Assembly: GCA_001769215.1 (NCBI GenBank)
Contig: MEOL01000051.1
Coordinates: 1 to 53,840, forward strand
Length of the DNA stretch: 53,840 nt
Direction of reading: 5' to 3'
Source: Bacteroidetes bacterium GWF2_41_31
GTDB taxonomy: Bacteria > Bacteroidota > Bacteroidia > Bacteroidales > F082
Part shown: piece by piece, positions 45,162 to 53,689 of the stretch
Layout: each line of letters starts with the position of its first letter
Numbering within the stretch: the stretch's first letter is position 1
The notes under the pieces: model-generated
Database searches by the model: none
What the model was told of the DNA's origin: nothing
What the model saw: the letters and a program-made list of their open reading frames with translations, nothing else
Made by a program: the position numbers and the translations under genes

Positions 45162-45836
45162 TTAAAACCAGCCAAACTTCAGCGACAGGTTTAAGTTAAA
45201 GGAATCGAGGGCATCCTTTGCAATGATTTTTTGCTGTTCTATGTTGTTGTCATCGATGTATTTATAACGTAAATCAACACCGTTGGTCAACCGGTATGAA
45301 CCTCCCAGCGCTACCCGGAAAAACTTTACAATATTGAATTCAATATCGATTCCCGGTTCAAAAACAAGGAATACATCATTGTCGTAATAGTAGTTGTTGT
45401 TGTTTTGATAATTGTCCCATTTATCGCGGTGTGTGGCTGCCACCCCACCAACGCCCAACAAAACCGGGAAAGAGATATGTACCGGAGATTTGGGCATGAT
45501 AATGGGCTCTAACAACAACCCGCCATATCCACCAGCCAGTGAATAAGAACCCGGATCATCGTAGTTATAATTTTTATCCAGGTTATTAAAAAACCCGTGG
45601 CCGGCCAATCCAAGCGCAAAACTGTGGTTGGCAATCCATGCAAACTGTCCGCCTACCAGGATCGCATCCTGTTTGTCGATTTGGGTATATCCCACCGAAA
45701 AGGCACCGTAGCCGCCATGGCTGATATGTCCGCTCTTGTTGGTACGTGAGAATAAGGTTTTCATTTGGTCATTATCCTGTGCCTGAATCATCCCGACCAC
45801 GCACATAATCATCAGTAATGTGAATACTTTTTTCAT
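45162..45836 (-). CDS. Outer-membrane beta-barrel-like protein
   Basis: The 224 residues from the ATG at 45836 begin with a signal peptide (MKKVFTLLMIMCVVGMIQAQ). The frame is also open to 45890, which adds 18 polar residues before the signal and is rejected. The rest is alternating hydrophobic strands with glycine/aromatic turns (GGYGAFSVGYTQIDKQDAIL, GGYGGLLLEPIIM) and ends in LNLSLKFGWF, a terminal aromatic as in outer-membrane barrels. It lies 10 bases after the preceding barrel gene. No specific function. Confidence 0.7.
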   Translation of the reverse strand: MKKVFTLLMIMCVVGMIQAQDNDQMKTLFSRTNKSGHISHGGYGAFSVGYTQIDKQDAILVGGQFAWIANHSFALGLAGHGFFNNLDKNYNYDDPGSYSLAGGYGGLLLEPIIMPKSPVHISFPVLLGVGGVAATHRDKWDNYQNNNNYYYDNDVFLVFEPGIDIEFNIVKFFRVALGGSYRLTNGVDLRYKYIDDNNIEQQKIIAKDALDSFNLNLSLKFGWF

Positions 45837-45846
45837 TTTAATGTTA

Positions 45847-46368
45847 TTAATTGTTTCCGAATTTGTATCTGATTCCGACACCGAAATCATAAAAATTAAC
45901 TTTTATGCTTTTAAAGGATTGAAGCTCGACAAAGGGCTTAAACTCCGCAAAGAGCGCCAGTGGTACCCTTACAAAATTGTATTCGGTACCAAATACGGCA
46001 TCCAGTCCGAATACCGGCCCGGCCACGCGTCGTTCTTCCCAATAGTAACCTGAGGAATTACTCCATCGCCTGACACGGTTGTATCCGTTTACCCAGCCCA
46101 CGTGGCCTCCGCCACCAAAATAAATACGCCATTCCTGGGCCCGTGAGGGGATGAGTGGATGATAGGATTCGAGCAATACCACCAGTTGCATGCCTCCCTG
46201 ACGGAATCCAAACATACCAGCTATGGCCACTTTGTCGTCTTTGATAACCTTCCCCGAAATTCCTGAAGTATAACCTGATCTTACTCCAATCTGTCGTTCA
46301 AACCCCTGCGACATAAGCGGCGAGATGAAAAAGAGCAGAATAATTGATATAAGTCCTGATTTAATCAT
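45847..46368 (-). CDS. Small outer-membrane beta-barrel-like protein
   Basis: The 173 residues start with a signal peptide (MIKSGLISIILLFFISPLMSQ). Barrel-like strands follow (IYFGGGGHVGWVNGYN, GPVFGLDAVFGTEYNF), with the last strand DFGVGIRYKFGNN. The length fits an eight-stranded barrel. It sits 13 bases downstream of the GIN-domain gene on the same strand, so the envelope genes are probably co-expressed. Family and ligand are unknown. Confidence 0.7.
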   Translation of the reverse strand: MIKSGLISIILLFFISPLMSQGFERQIGVRSGYTSGISGKVIKDDKVAIAGMFGFRQGGMQLVVLLESYHPLIPSRAQEWRIYFGGGGHVGWVNGYNRVRRWSNSSGYYWEERRVAGPVFGLDAVFGTEYNFVRVPLALFAEFKPFVELQSFKSIKVNFYDFGVGIRYKFGNN

Positions 46369-46381
46369 TGTTTTTGGTTTA

Positions 46382-47149
46382 TTAATTTCCAGTCACTGTT
46401 CCTGAGCCTGTTATGCTGGTATTTACCACAGGAGATCCATGATAATAAACCGAGCCGCTTCCCGAAATGGTGGCATTCAGCCTCTCGCTTACCCATAGGT
46501 ACATATTTCCTGATCCACTGATTTTACAATCGCATTCGTTGGTGAACATGGAATAGGAATCGATGTTTCCGGAACCACTGATCAGGTGATTGGCATAGGC
46601 TGTTGTTCCGCCCAGGCGGATGGCTCCCGATCCGCTCAAAGTGGTTTCCACCCGGTTGGTGTTGACGTAAAAGTCGATGGTTCCCGACCCGCTTAATACG
46701 GCCTTAAAAGTGCCACCGTTGCAGGTTCCATTCATGGTTCCCGAACCCGACAGTATGGCTGTAAGGTTCGAATCCGGCATGTCGTTCACTGTTACCGATC
46801 CCGATCCCGAAAGGCGTACCGATTGTACGGCAGGCATTCTTACAGTTACCTGGATGGTAACCATCGGATCGAGGTTTTCGCGGCTGTCGATGACCAGCGT
46901 ATTTCCGTTGACGATGGTCCGAACGTAAGGAATCAGATTCGATTCGGCCTCGATGGTGATTTTGTAAACAGTATCGGGAATTACCGTAACAGCAAAGATT
47001 CCTTCGTTGATGACCTCGTTAAACGAGACATTCTGCCTGGTTTCGGTAATCACGTGGCCATTGCCCTCTATCTTTCCCATTTTGCCACAAGAAGCCAGTG
47101 AAAACACTGCCAGCAGGCTTGAGATTGTGATTATATTAATCCATTTCAT
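46382..47149 (-). CDS. GIN-domain (DUF2807) lipoprotein
   Basis: The 255 residues start with a lipoprotein signal, with the lipobox Cys in LAVFSLASCGKMG. The rest is a right-handed beta-helix made of repeats such as LSGSGSVTVND, LSGSGTMNGT, LSGSGTIDFY and ISGSGNIDSY, which marks the DUF2807 head-GIN family. These proteins are surface- or periplasm-facing, and their role is unknown. The gene lies downstream of an ECF sigma/anti-sigma pair and a related beta-helix protein. Confidence 0.9.
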   Translation of the reverse strand: MKWINIITISSLLAVFSLASCGKMGKIEGNGHVITETRQNVSFNEVINEGIFAVTVIPDTVYKITIEAESNLIPYVRTIVNGNTLVIDSRENLDPMVTIQVTVRMPAVQSVRLSGSGSVTVNDMPDSNLTAILSGSGTMNGTCNGGTFKAVLSGSGTIDFYVNTNRVETTLSGSGAIRLGGTTAYANHLISGSGNIDSYSMFTNECDCKISGSGNMYLWVSERLNATISGSGSVYYHGSPVVNTSITGSGTVTGN

Positions 47150-47236
47150 GTGTTTGTGAGTTTAAAGTTTAATCAAATCATTACGAATCATTTTCGGTGG
47201 TTTTTTCCAAATCAAAAATCCTAAATCCTAAATCCT

Positions 47237-47252
47237 CCTGCCTATCGGCAGG
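47237..47252. repeat. Short REP-like hairpin CCTGCC/GGCAGG
   Basis: CCTGCC-TATC-GGCAGG. The same arms, with TACC in the loop, occur at 49716-49731. Located in the 161-base gap between the DUF4097-like and DUF2807 genes. Confidence 0.55.
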
Positions 47253-47310
47253 CAAGAAATCCCAAATCCAAAAGACAAGTCAAATCCCTACCCGTTGCAA
47301 TTTTTTTTTA

Positions 47311-48417
47311 TTATTTCATTTTTAATGATACACGACCTGCTTCACAACTCAATTTCAGAGGAATCGCTTTGTGCTTTTTATCGCCAATGGTGTATTTTAC
47401 CTGAATTTTTTTATCCGCGACAGGTTTATCCGGCGTATCAATATTGGTGATTTTTGCAGAATACAGCACTTCGGTTTTATCGTCCACCAACAGATCCAAA
47501 CCATAGGTGTCTTCAGGATTCAAAGTCAGTGAAAGGTCGGTATCATAGGTGGTGAGGTTAACCATCGACACTTTTTGCCCGATATTTTTTAAATCCATGC
47601 TTCCGTAACGGGAATTCAGGCTGATCAACTCCCTCAGGTCATCCACTTCGAGGATCGAGAAATAGGTCGTCCCTTTGATATTATTCACTTTCCCCAGGTA
47701 AAATTTCGATCGTTTTGCATCCAGGTTGAGTTGGCTGATATGATCCGAATAAATACTGGCCGAGCTCGCACTGACCTGGATTTCGCCTGCTTCATCCAGG
47801 TGTAACTCGCCGTAGCTCAGGTCGATCTGCCCATTTTTTACGGACTGAACATCCAGGTCACCGAAATTTACCCTGAGCAATATCTCGCCGCTGAGGTCGT
47901 GGGCTTTCAGGTTACCGTTGGATAAATCGATGTTGAGATCTCCTGTAAAGTCGGTCATATATATGTTGCCGTATTTATGCTGAAGGCTGATATGTACGTT
48001 CGCAGGCAGGTGGATGGTATAATCGATGGAGGTTGAAGTTCCGGCCGAAAACAGGTTGTTGGCAATGTCGTTCACCTCCGACCAAAAGGAACCGCCCTGT
48101 TCAAAAACCGTTTGTGCGACGATGTAATAATCGTTGGCTTTGAAATTAAAGTCGATGAAATCGAATGTCTTATCCAACTTCGATTGTTTGGTGGATTTCA
48201 CCTGCAGGCGGATATCGAACCGCACAGAATCTTTTTCCCACGGGATCAGGTGAATATCGCCGTACTTATTCGACACCTCTATTTCGGTTGACTCTTTCAG
48301 GGCAAACGAACGGCTGACAGTTCGCTCCTTTTCTACCGTTTGTCCTGTTCCAACGAGTGGAACAACGACTACGGCCAGCAGCACCATCAGGTTAAATGGA
48401 AACACTTTTATTTTCAT
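47311..48417 (-). CDS. DUF4097-like beta-helix envelope protein
   Basis: The 368 residues carry a signal peptide (MKIKVFPFNLMVLLAVVVVPLVGTGQ) and a beta-helix with strands like VSNKYGDIHLIPWEKDSV, HKYGNIYMTDFTGDLNIDLSNGNLKAHDLSGEI and VNFGDLDVQSVKNGQIDLSYGELHL. This is the DUF4097/putative adhesin fold. Its start overlaps the end of the putative anti-sigma gene by 26 bases, which suggests translational coupling and makes it a probable product or sensor of that regulatory system. Confidence 0.8.
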   Translation of the reverse strand: MKIKVFPFNLMVLLAVVVVPLVGTGQTVEKERTVSRSFALKESTEIEVSNKYGDIHLIPWEKDSVRFDIRLQVKSTKQSKLDKTFDFIDFNFKANDYYIVAQTVFEQGGSFWSEVNDIANNLFSAGTSTSIDYTIHLPANVHISLQHKYGNIYMTDFTGDLNIDLSNGNLKAHDLSGEILLRVNFGDLDVQSVKNGQIDLSYGELHLDEAGEIQVSASSASIYSDHISQLNLDAKRSKFYLGKVNNIKGTTYFSILEVDDLRELISLNSRYGSMDLKNIGQKVSMVNLTTYDTDLSLTLNPEDTYGLDLLVDDKTEVLYSAKITNIDTPDKPVADKKIQVKYTIGDKKHKAIPLKLSCEAGRVSLKMK

Positions 48418-48970
48418 GGCGAATGTTATTTTCTTTTTTCTGAACTTGTAGTTGCATGAGGGTTTCTTCGAGTATTTGAAGTTTTAAGCGGTAATTCTGA
48501 ATCATGGCGGCAATCACTTCTTCGCTGTCGGTATTGTCGTGCAGGTCGTTCTGTAGTTCCAAAAACTCCCGATCCAGATCCTTCATCTCCTGCTGAATTT
48601 CGTCCCTTAACATGGGTTTTTCGGCTGCCAACAGATACACTTCTTCCGTTTTGGTGTCGATCAGGCTGGTATAGTAAGCCTTGGATTCCATGAGCTGTGT
48701 GAGCATTTGTCGATCCTCTTCGGAAGCAGACGATTGGATGGCCGAAATGCCTTTGGCGGGAGGGTTTATTAGTTCGTGAACATAATACGATCCGATAAAG
48801 ATGACGATGACTGCCGCCACCCGGTACATCACCTTTTTCCATGAGATATGCATCCCGCTTGAAACAGGCTTTGGTGCCGAGATTTTGTTCCAAATTTCAG
48901 GAGAAGGTTCCATCACATCAAACTCTTCCCTGTGGTCGAGGATAAATTTTTCCAGTTGATCAGTTTTCAT
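48392..48970 (-). CDS. Putative anti-sigma factor, membrane protein
   Basis: This 192-residue protein has a cytoplasmic N-terminal region (MKTDQLEKFILDHREEFDVMEPSPEIWNKI), one membrane helix near residues 48-65 (VMYRVAAVIVIFIGSYYVH), and a long helical periplasmic part. The EPSPEIWNKI pattern is common in short Bacteroidota anti-sigma-like proteins encoded next to ECF sigma factors. It overlaps the sigma gene by 11 bases and the beta-helix gene by 26. No zinc-binding anti-sigma motif is seen. The role rests mainly on context. Confidence 0.7.
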   Translation of the reverse strand: MKTDQLEKFILDHREEFDVMEPSPEIWNKISAPKPVSSGMHISWKKVMYRVAAVIVIFIGSYYVHELINPPAKGISAIQSSASEEDRQMLTQLMESKAYYTSLIDTKTEEVYLLAAEKPMLRDEIQQEMKDLDREFLELQNDLHDNTDSEEVIAAMIQNYRLKLQILEETLMQLQVQKKENNIRHENKSVSI

Positions 48971-49511
48971 AGACTACCTCCTTTAATATTTCGCGGACAC
49001 GCTGTTTGGCCCGCATATATTGTGATTTTGAGTTCGACTCGCTCACTCCTAAAATCTGTGCTATTTCACCGTGGTCCATGCCTTCGAGCAGATACAGCGA
49101 AAAAATCATCTTGCTTCCGTTGGGCAATGCTTCCATGGCTTTCCGGATCATGGGGACGCTCACCTCGGGTAACTCATCCTCTTCCTCGGTACGTTGTTGA
49201 AACAGGTGCATGTCTTCAAAGTACATGAGGTCGGCTTTTTTTCTTTTTATCTCGTTAATACAGTGGTTCACAACAATTCTTTTTAACCAGGCCCCGAAAG
49301 TGGCTTCATACCTGAAGGATTCAAGTCGGCGAAAAGCATCGGCAAACGATTCCTGCAACATGTCCTCGGCTTCCTCCCGGTTGCCCATCATGCGATAGCA
49401 AATGTTAAACATCGCTTTTGAATAAGCATGGTACAACACATACTGATCGCGTGCGCTGCCGCGTTTACTCTGTTCTATGACTTCCCTTTGTATTTCAGGC
49501 CCCACGTTCAA
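48960..49511 (-). CDS. ECF-type RNA polymerase sigma factor
   Basis: The 183 residues have sigma-70 region 2 (YSKAMFNICYRMMGNREEAEDMLQESFADAFRRL, then FGAWLKRIVVNHCINEIKRKK) and region 4 (LPNGSKMIFSLYLLEGMDHGEIAQILGVSESNSKSQYMRAKQRVREIL). No ATG is in frame near the N-terminus; the likely start is the TTG at 49511 or a GTG two codons on. Region 2 is complete with either. It heads an overlapping operon with the anti-sigma gene and envelope proteins, so it probably responds to envelope conditions. Confidence 0.92.
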   Translation of the reverse strand: MNVGPEIQREVIEQSKRGSARDQYVLYHAYSKAMFNICYRMMGNREEAEDMLQESFADAFRRLESFRYEATFGAWLKRIVVNHCINEIKRKKADLMYFEDMHLFQQRTEEEDELPEVSVPMIRKAMEALPNGSKMIFSLYLLEGMDHGEIAQILGVSESNSKSQYMRAKQRVREILKEVVYEN

Positions 49512-49589
49512 ATAGCTTTCATTTAAGATTAAAGACAGGCAAGTAATGCCCGGGTTGCAATTTTATAAAAATAATTTCATAAAGTCTCT

Positions 49590-49810
49590 TTTTTGTCATA
49601 TCGAGACCCAACTCCCCCGGAAAACCCCGATATTGATGCGAGGGCGCACATAGTATGATGACAAAACCCAAAGTACCGACCTGTCATCTCGATATCCGCT
49701 TTTTCGCGGATGAGACCTGCCTACCGGCAGGTAGATATCCCCCAGGAATTGATAACCTCCATTTTTGCACCAATCTAATATACAGTATTTTACCAAATGT
49801 TGTCATTGGT
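49590..49810. repeat. Degenerate repeats upstream of the tandem cluster
   Basis: This stretch has TGTCAT-like and GATGAGACC motifs, a GATATCCGC...GCGGATGAG hairpin around 49690-49715, and the CCTGCC/GGCAGG hairpin at 49716-49731. These look like diverged members of the family that follows. No gene is supported in 49512-50447. Confidence 0.55.
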
Positions 49811-50250
49811 ATATCAGCCCCAGGCTGATGAGACATCTCATTCCAACGACCTGATCAACCCTCTCAACCTATGAGTCAACTGCCCACATGGCCATCCACA
49901 CAAAACTTGCGCCGATTAGAAGTCTCTTTTTGTCATGTCGATATCAGCCCCGGGCTGATGAGACATCTCATTCCAACGACCTGATCAACCCTCTCAACCT
50001 ATGAGTCAACTGCCCACATGGCCATCCACACAAAACTTGCGCCAGTTACAAGTCTCTTTTTGTCATGTCGATATCAGCCCCAGGCTGATGAGACATCTCA
50101 TTCCAACGACCTGATCAATCCTCTCAACCTGTAAGTCAACTGCCCACATGTCCAGCCATGCAAGACTTGCTCCAGTTACAAGTCTCTTTTTGTCATGTCT
50201 CATCAGCCCCGGGCTGATGAGACATCTCATTCCAACGACCTGATCAACCT
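49811..50250. repeat. 130-base tandem repeats, about 3.4 copies, each with a palindrome
   Basis: The phrase ATATCAGCCC recurs at 49811, 49941 and 50071, and CATCAGCCCC at 50201, so the period is 130, 130 and 129-130. Each copy holds ATCAGCCC/GGGCTGAT followed by GAGACATCTCATTCCAACGA, CTGATCAACC, and ACTTGC(G/T)CCAGTTACAAGTC. In the fourth copy the palindrome extends to 31 perfect bases (ATGTCTCATCAGCCC with its complement, 50195-50225). A further copy starts near 53690. Confidence 0.85.
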
Positions 50251-50447
50251 TTGATATCACACGTTGCACTAACGCTAAACGCACACCAAAACAGGGGATT
50301 CCACCTGAAAATAAGAATAAACAATATTTCAAACTCACATTCTATTAAGAATAGATATAAATTACGAAAACCCAGGCATTTATATTAATAATTGTTAAAT
50401 TTGTTTTGCCTAATATAGAAACTGTGTCCAAATAAAATTATATAGCT

Positions 50448-51959
50448 ATGAAACAAAAATTACTTACAACATTTATGCTGGCATTAATGCTGGTTTGGGG
50501 AGGGAAGGATATAGTGGGACAAATAATTAGCCAGTATGTCGAAACCAGTTCCGGGTCAATCCCAAAAGGAATTGAAATATGGAATAATACAGCCACCTCT
50601 TTGGATTTCTTAACGAATAACCTGATAATTAAAAAAGGGACAAATGGTGGTGCACCAGCTGCTGATTACACCTTAAATAGTGGCACCTTAGCTTCAGGAA
50701 GTGTAATTGTAATTGGTACAAGTGATATGGAAGTAACTGCTACTGGAAATGGGGCAGCGTTTTTTTTAAAAGTGTTTACTTTTAATGGTGATGATGCATT
50801 AGAAGTCTGGTACGGTGCTACAAAAACAGATGTATTTGGTAACCCAGGCTCTGACCCCGGTACAGGATGGTCGGGAAATGGCGTACAAACATATAATCAA
50901 AATATAGCTCTTAAATCAGGATTCATTGATGGTGATACTGATGGATGGACTGATCCAAGTTTGAGATTTGAAACTGTTTGTTCAGATAATTGTCTAACGG
51001 GTTTTGGTATAGCTCCAGTTGCCTCTGGCACCCCCACCGCCGCCACCCCCACCTTCAGTCCGGCAGCCGGCCTTTATTACACCACCCAAAATGTAACCAT
51101 TTCAACTATCACGCCTTTAGCAACCATTTACTACACAACAGATGGAACAGATCCTGACAATACAGATACTGAATATACAACCCCGGTTGCCGTATCAAGT
51201 ACAACTAACTTAAAAGCCATCGCTTACGCCACCGGATTTGACCCAAGTACAATTGGCTCGGCCATTTATTCTATTCCAATTGAAGTTGCCGATATTGCAA
51301 CCCTTAGGGGTGGTACAACAGGAACTACGGTTTACAAACTGACAGGAGAGGCTATTCTTACTTTTCAACAGACTTTCAGAAATCAAAAATTTATTCAGGA
51401 TGGCACTGCCGGCGTTCTTATTGATGACCCATCCGGATTTTTTACCACCGTCTATAATGTTGGTGATGGAATAACAGGGATTTACGGAACGTTAACACTT
51501 TTTAACGGTATGCTTGAGTTTGTACCTGTGGCTGATCCGGGTGTTGCCACATCTGTTGGTAATGCAATTGTTCCTGTTATAATAACCGCGACCGAATTTT
51601 TAACCAACTTCGATAATTATGAGAGTCGGGTGGTGGAAATTCAGGATCTTATTTTTGCAGATGGAGGAGGTTCTTTCGTAGATGGTATTATTTATCCGGT
51701 AACGGAAGCTGGTTTAACGGATTTTAATTTCCGTACCACCTTTTTTGCTGTAGATTATATTGGAACAACCATCCCTGTAAAAGCGGTAAACATTGTAGGA
51801 ATCCCGAATGAACGTTTTGGCAGTGCATACTATCTTACTGCCCGCAATGCAGCCGACATCACCGGTACCCCTGTGATTCCTCTGGGTACTTCAGGTATCA
51901 TCCTGGCCATCCTTTTAATTTCAGCAGCCCTGTTTATCAGGAGAGGGAAGTTGTTTTAA
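50448..51959 (+). CDS. Secreted lamin-tail-like / DUF5689 protein with C-terminal membrane anchor signal
   Basis: This 503-residue protein has a signal peptide (MKQKLLTTFMLALMLVWGG). A lamin-tail-like domain follows (ISQYVETSSGSIPKGIEIWN to GNPGSDPGTGW), then a chitobiase C-terminal-type segment (TPTFSPAAGLYYTTQNVTIS, YYTTDGTDPD). A DUF5689-like domain covers about 283-470 (ADIATLRGGTTGTTVYKL, IQDGTAGVLIDD, GDGITGIYGTL). The C-terminus is IPLGTSGIILAILLISAALFI followed by RRGKLF, a hydrophobic helix plus basic tail as in CTERM sorting signals, rather than a T9SS tail. It is flanked on both sides by copies of the 130-base repeat family. Confidence 0.8.
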   Translation: MKQKLLTTFMLALMLVWGGKDIVGQIISQYVETSSGSIPKGIEIWNNTATSLDFLTNNLIIKKGTNGGAPAADYTLNSGTLASGSVIVIGTSDMEVTATGNGAAFFLKVFTFNGDDALEVWYGATKTDVFGNPGSDPGTGWSGNGVQTYNQNIALKSGFIDGDTDGWTDPSLRFETVCSDNCLTGFGIAPVASGTPTAATPTFSPAAGLYYTTQNVTISTITPLATIYYTTDGTDPDNTDTEYTTPVAVSSTTNLKAIAYATGFDPSTIGSAIYSIPIEVADIATLRGGTTGTTVYKLTGEAILTFQQTFRNQKFIQDGTAGVLIDDPSGFFTTVYNVGDGITGIYGTLTLFNGMLEFVPVADPGVATSVGNAIVPVIITATEFLTNFDNYESRVVEIQDLIFADGGGSFVDGIIYPVTEAGLTDFNFRTTFFAVDYIGTTIPVKAVNIVGIPNERFGSAYYLTARNAADITGTPVIPLGTSGIILAILLISAALFIRRGKLF

Positions 51960-51978
51960 TAACAAATTATATGATAAT

Positions 51979-52008
51979 AAAAAAGGCTCCCAAAAGGGGG
52001 CTTTTTTT
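51979..52008 (+). terminator. Terminator after the DUF5689-like gene
   Basis: A GGCTCCC arm and a GGGGGC arm around AAAA (with one imperfect position) are followed by seven T's. It starts 20 bases after the stop codon. Confidence 0.7.
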
Positions 52009-52136
52009 AATTCATGGCTGTTACACTTCAAATACAGGAACCAAATGTACGAGTCACCCTTCCACCTGACCCGTCGCGTAAGACCTGCGCCAGTTAGGTG
52101 TCATTTGAGTTAATTTTATAAATGACCAATGGCATC

Positions 52137-53447
52137 TTACATGTCATCCATCGATAAACACAAATACTCAATGGCATAATCATTGAATTTCATCACCAAT
52201 CCTTTGGCTTTTTGTTTCAACGCACCTATGTGATGACTTTCCCGCTGTCGTTTCACCTCCGCAAGCACGAGTCGTTTTTCGGTATCATTCACCGCTACAA
52301 TATCTATTTCGTTTAGATTGGCTTTTTCCCAATAAGTACCTATCATCGAAAAGTTTTCTTCGGAAATCATTTTTTCGATAAAGTATTTTTCCAAAATACG
52401 TCCACTAAAGGTCTGATAATCCCTTCTCACAATTTCCTTCACATAATTCATATTTCCTATTTCAACTGCACCACGATATTTATAAACAAAGCGAAACCAG
52501 AAATTAAGGAAGTTATCGTTGATCTGATATTTTATTGAACGGCTCCCAGGCTTAGCAAAAATGGGCCTTACTTTACTGATCAAACCAAAATCTGTTTCTA
52601 GCCGATCCAGAAAGCCACCGATATTCATCCCAAGAACCGATTCCATTTCAATCCTGGATGTTTTGGATGAAGCAATCAATGAAAGGATGGAGAAATAGTT
52701 TGAATAATCCTTCCCGAATTCATCAATCAGCACATTCTTGCCTTCGTCAAGAAAAAGAGAATTGTCGGAGAAGATTTCATTTATTATGGACTCAAGTGTA
52801 AAAGCATCTGATTCGGTAAGGAGTTCAACATATTTTGCCACGCCACCTGTCGCCATATAAAAAGCGAGAAGATCCTCGGTACCATAGGCAGGGAAATGGT
52901 CGGAAAGGATGGTTTTCAAGGTGGCATTGTTAAACGCTTTCAGGTGAATCCTGTTGGTAGCCCTTCCAAAAAGAGGTTCCTTTGCATTTTCAAAAATCCT
53001 GTTCATCAATGCATAGATAGAACCACAGAGAATAAGATTGATCTTGCTGTCATTTTTACGGCTGTCCCAGGCATGTTGCATATCACTATAAATAACCGGA
53101 TTAACCGAATAAAATTCCTGAAACTCATCAATGATCAGTGTGAAATGAATGGTTTTTGAAAGTTCCATTAAATAGCCAAAAAGCTCCTTGAATGATGTGA
53201 AGTTACCAAAAACGTCTACATTGAGCTGGTGCTTGATTTCCTCAACAAACTCGCTACAGAGCAGGACTTCATTCTTTCGTGCGACAAACAGATAAACGCT
53301 GTTTAAATGTTCAGTAGCTTTGACTAACAGGCTTGTTTTGCCTATTCTTCTTCGCCCGACAACGAAAGTCATCTGTGCAGTCTGTTGTGATTTTCTCTCT
53401 ATGTTTTCGAGTAGGAGCAACTCTTTTTCACGATCATAAAATTTCAT
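52137..53447 (-). CDS. AAA ATPase with DUF234-like C-terminal domain
   Basis: The 436 residues begin with FYDREKELLLLENI and a Walker A at 31-39 (GRRRIGKTS), then a Walker B with Asp107/Glu108 (TLIIDEFQEF). A middle winged-helix-like region follows (MATGGVAKYVELL). The end carries a PD-(D/E)XK nuclease-like pattern, NEIDIVAV with AEVKRQ, as in DUF234 domains. Archaeal-type ATPases of this design are common in Bacteroidota accessory regions and lack a settled function. A possible -7 box, TACTTTTG, is at 53476-53469 on the same strand. Confidence 0.85.
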   Translation of the reverse strand: MKFYDREKELLLLENIERKSQQTAQMTFVVGRRRIGKTSLLVKATEHLNSVYLFVARKNEVLLCSEFVEEIKHQLNVDVFGNFTSFKELFGYLMELSKTIHFTLIIDEFQEFYSVNPVIYSDMQHAWDSRKNDSKINLILCGSIYALMNRIFENAKEPLFGRATNRIHLKAFNNATLKTILSDHFPAYGTEDLLAFYMATGGVAKYVELLTESDAFTLESIINEIFSDNSLFLDEGKNVLIDEFGKDYSNYFSILSLIASSKTSRIEMESVLGMNIGGFLDRLETDFGLISKVRPIFAKPGSRSIKYQINDNFLNFWFRFVYKYRGAVEIGNMNYVKEIVRRDYQTFSGRILEKYFIEKMISEENFSMIGTYWEKANLNEIDIVAVNDTEKRLVLAEVKRQRESHHIGALKQKAKGLVMKFNDYAIEYLCLSMDDM

Positions 53448-53689
53448 AGACCATCAGTTTTATTATTGCAAAAGTAATTACCGTAATGACCGTTGCGTTA
53501 ATGCAAAGTTAAGTTTATTTTGTTGAGGTTCAGACAACCTAATCCTTTTATTAAAATTTTTGATCCTGATGCCTGGAAAATAGGGCAGTAGTATCTGGTC
53601 TCTAATTCACGACTTTAACTAACATGTGCAACAGGGACCAAATATTCTCTGGCTTCCAGCATTGCCCTCTGCATAAGACTTGCTCCAAA
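53448..53689. other. Gene-free right-edge stretch
   Basis: No gene is supported. The minus-strand TACTTTTG at 53476-53469 is a candidate -7 element for the ATPase gene, but no TTG lies at the usual distance. Confidence 0.4.

Noticed and set aside
50063-50338. 91-residue open frame on the minus strand
   Set aside because: It lies entirely in the 130-base tandem repeats and repeats its own phrase, so it is a repeat artefact.
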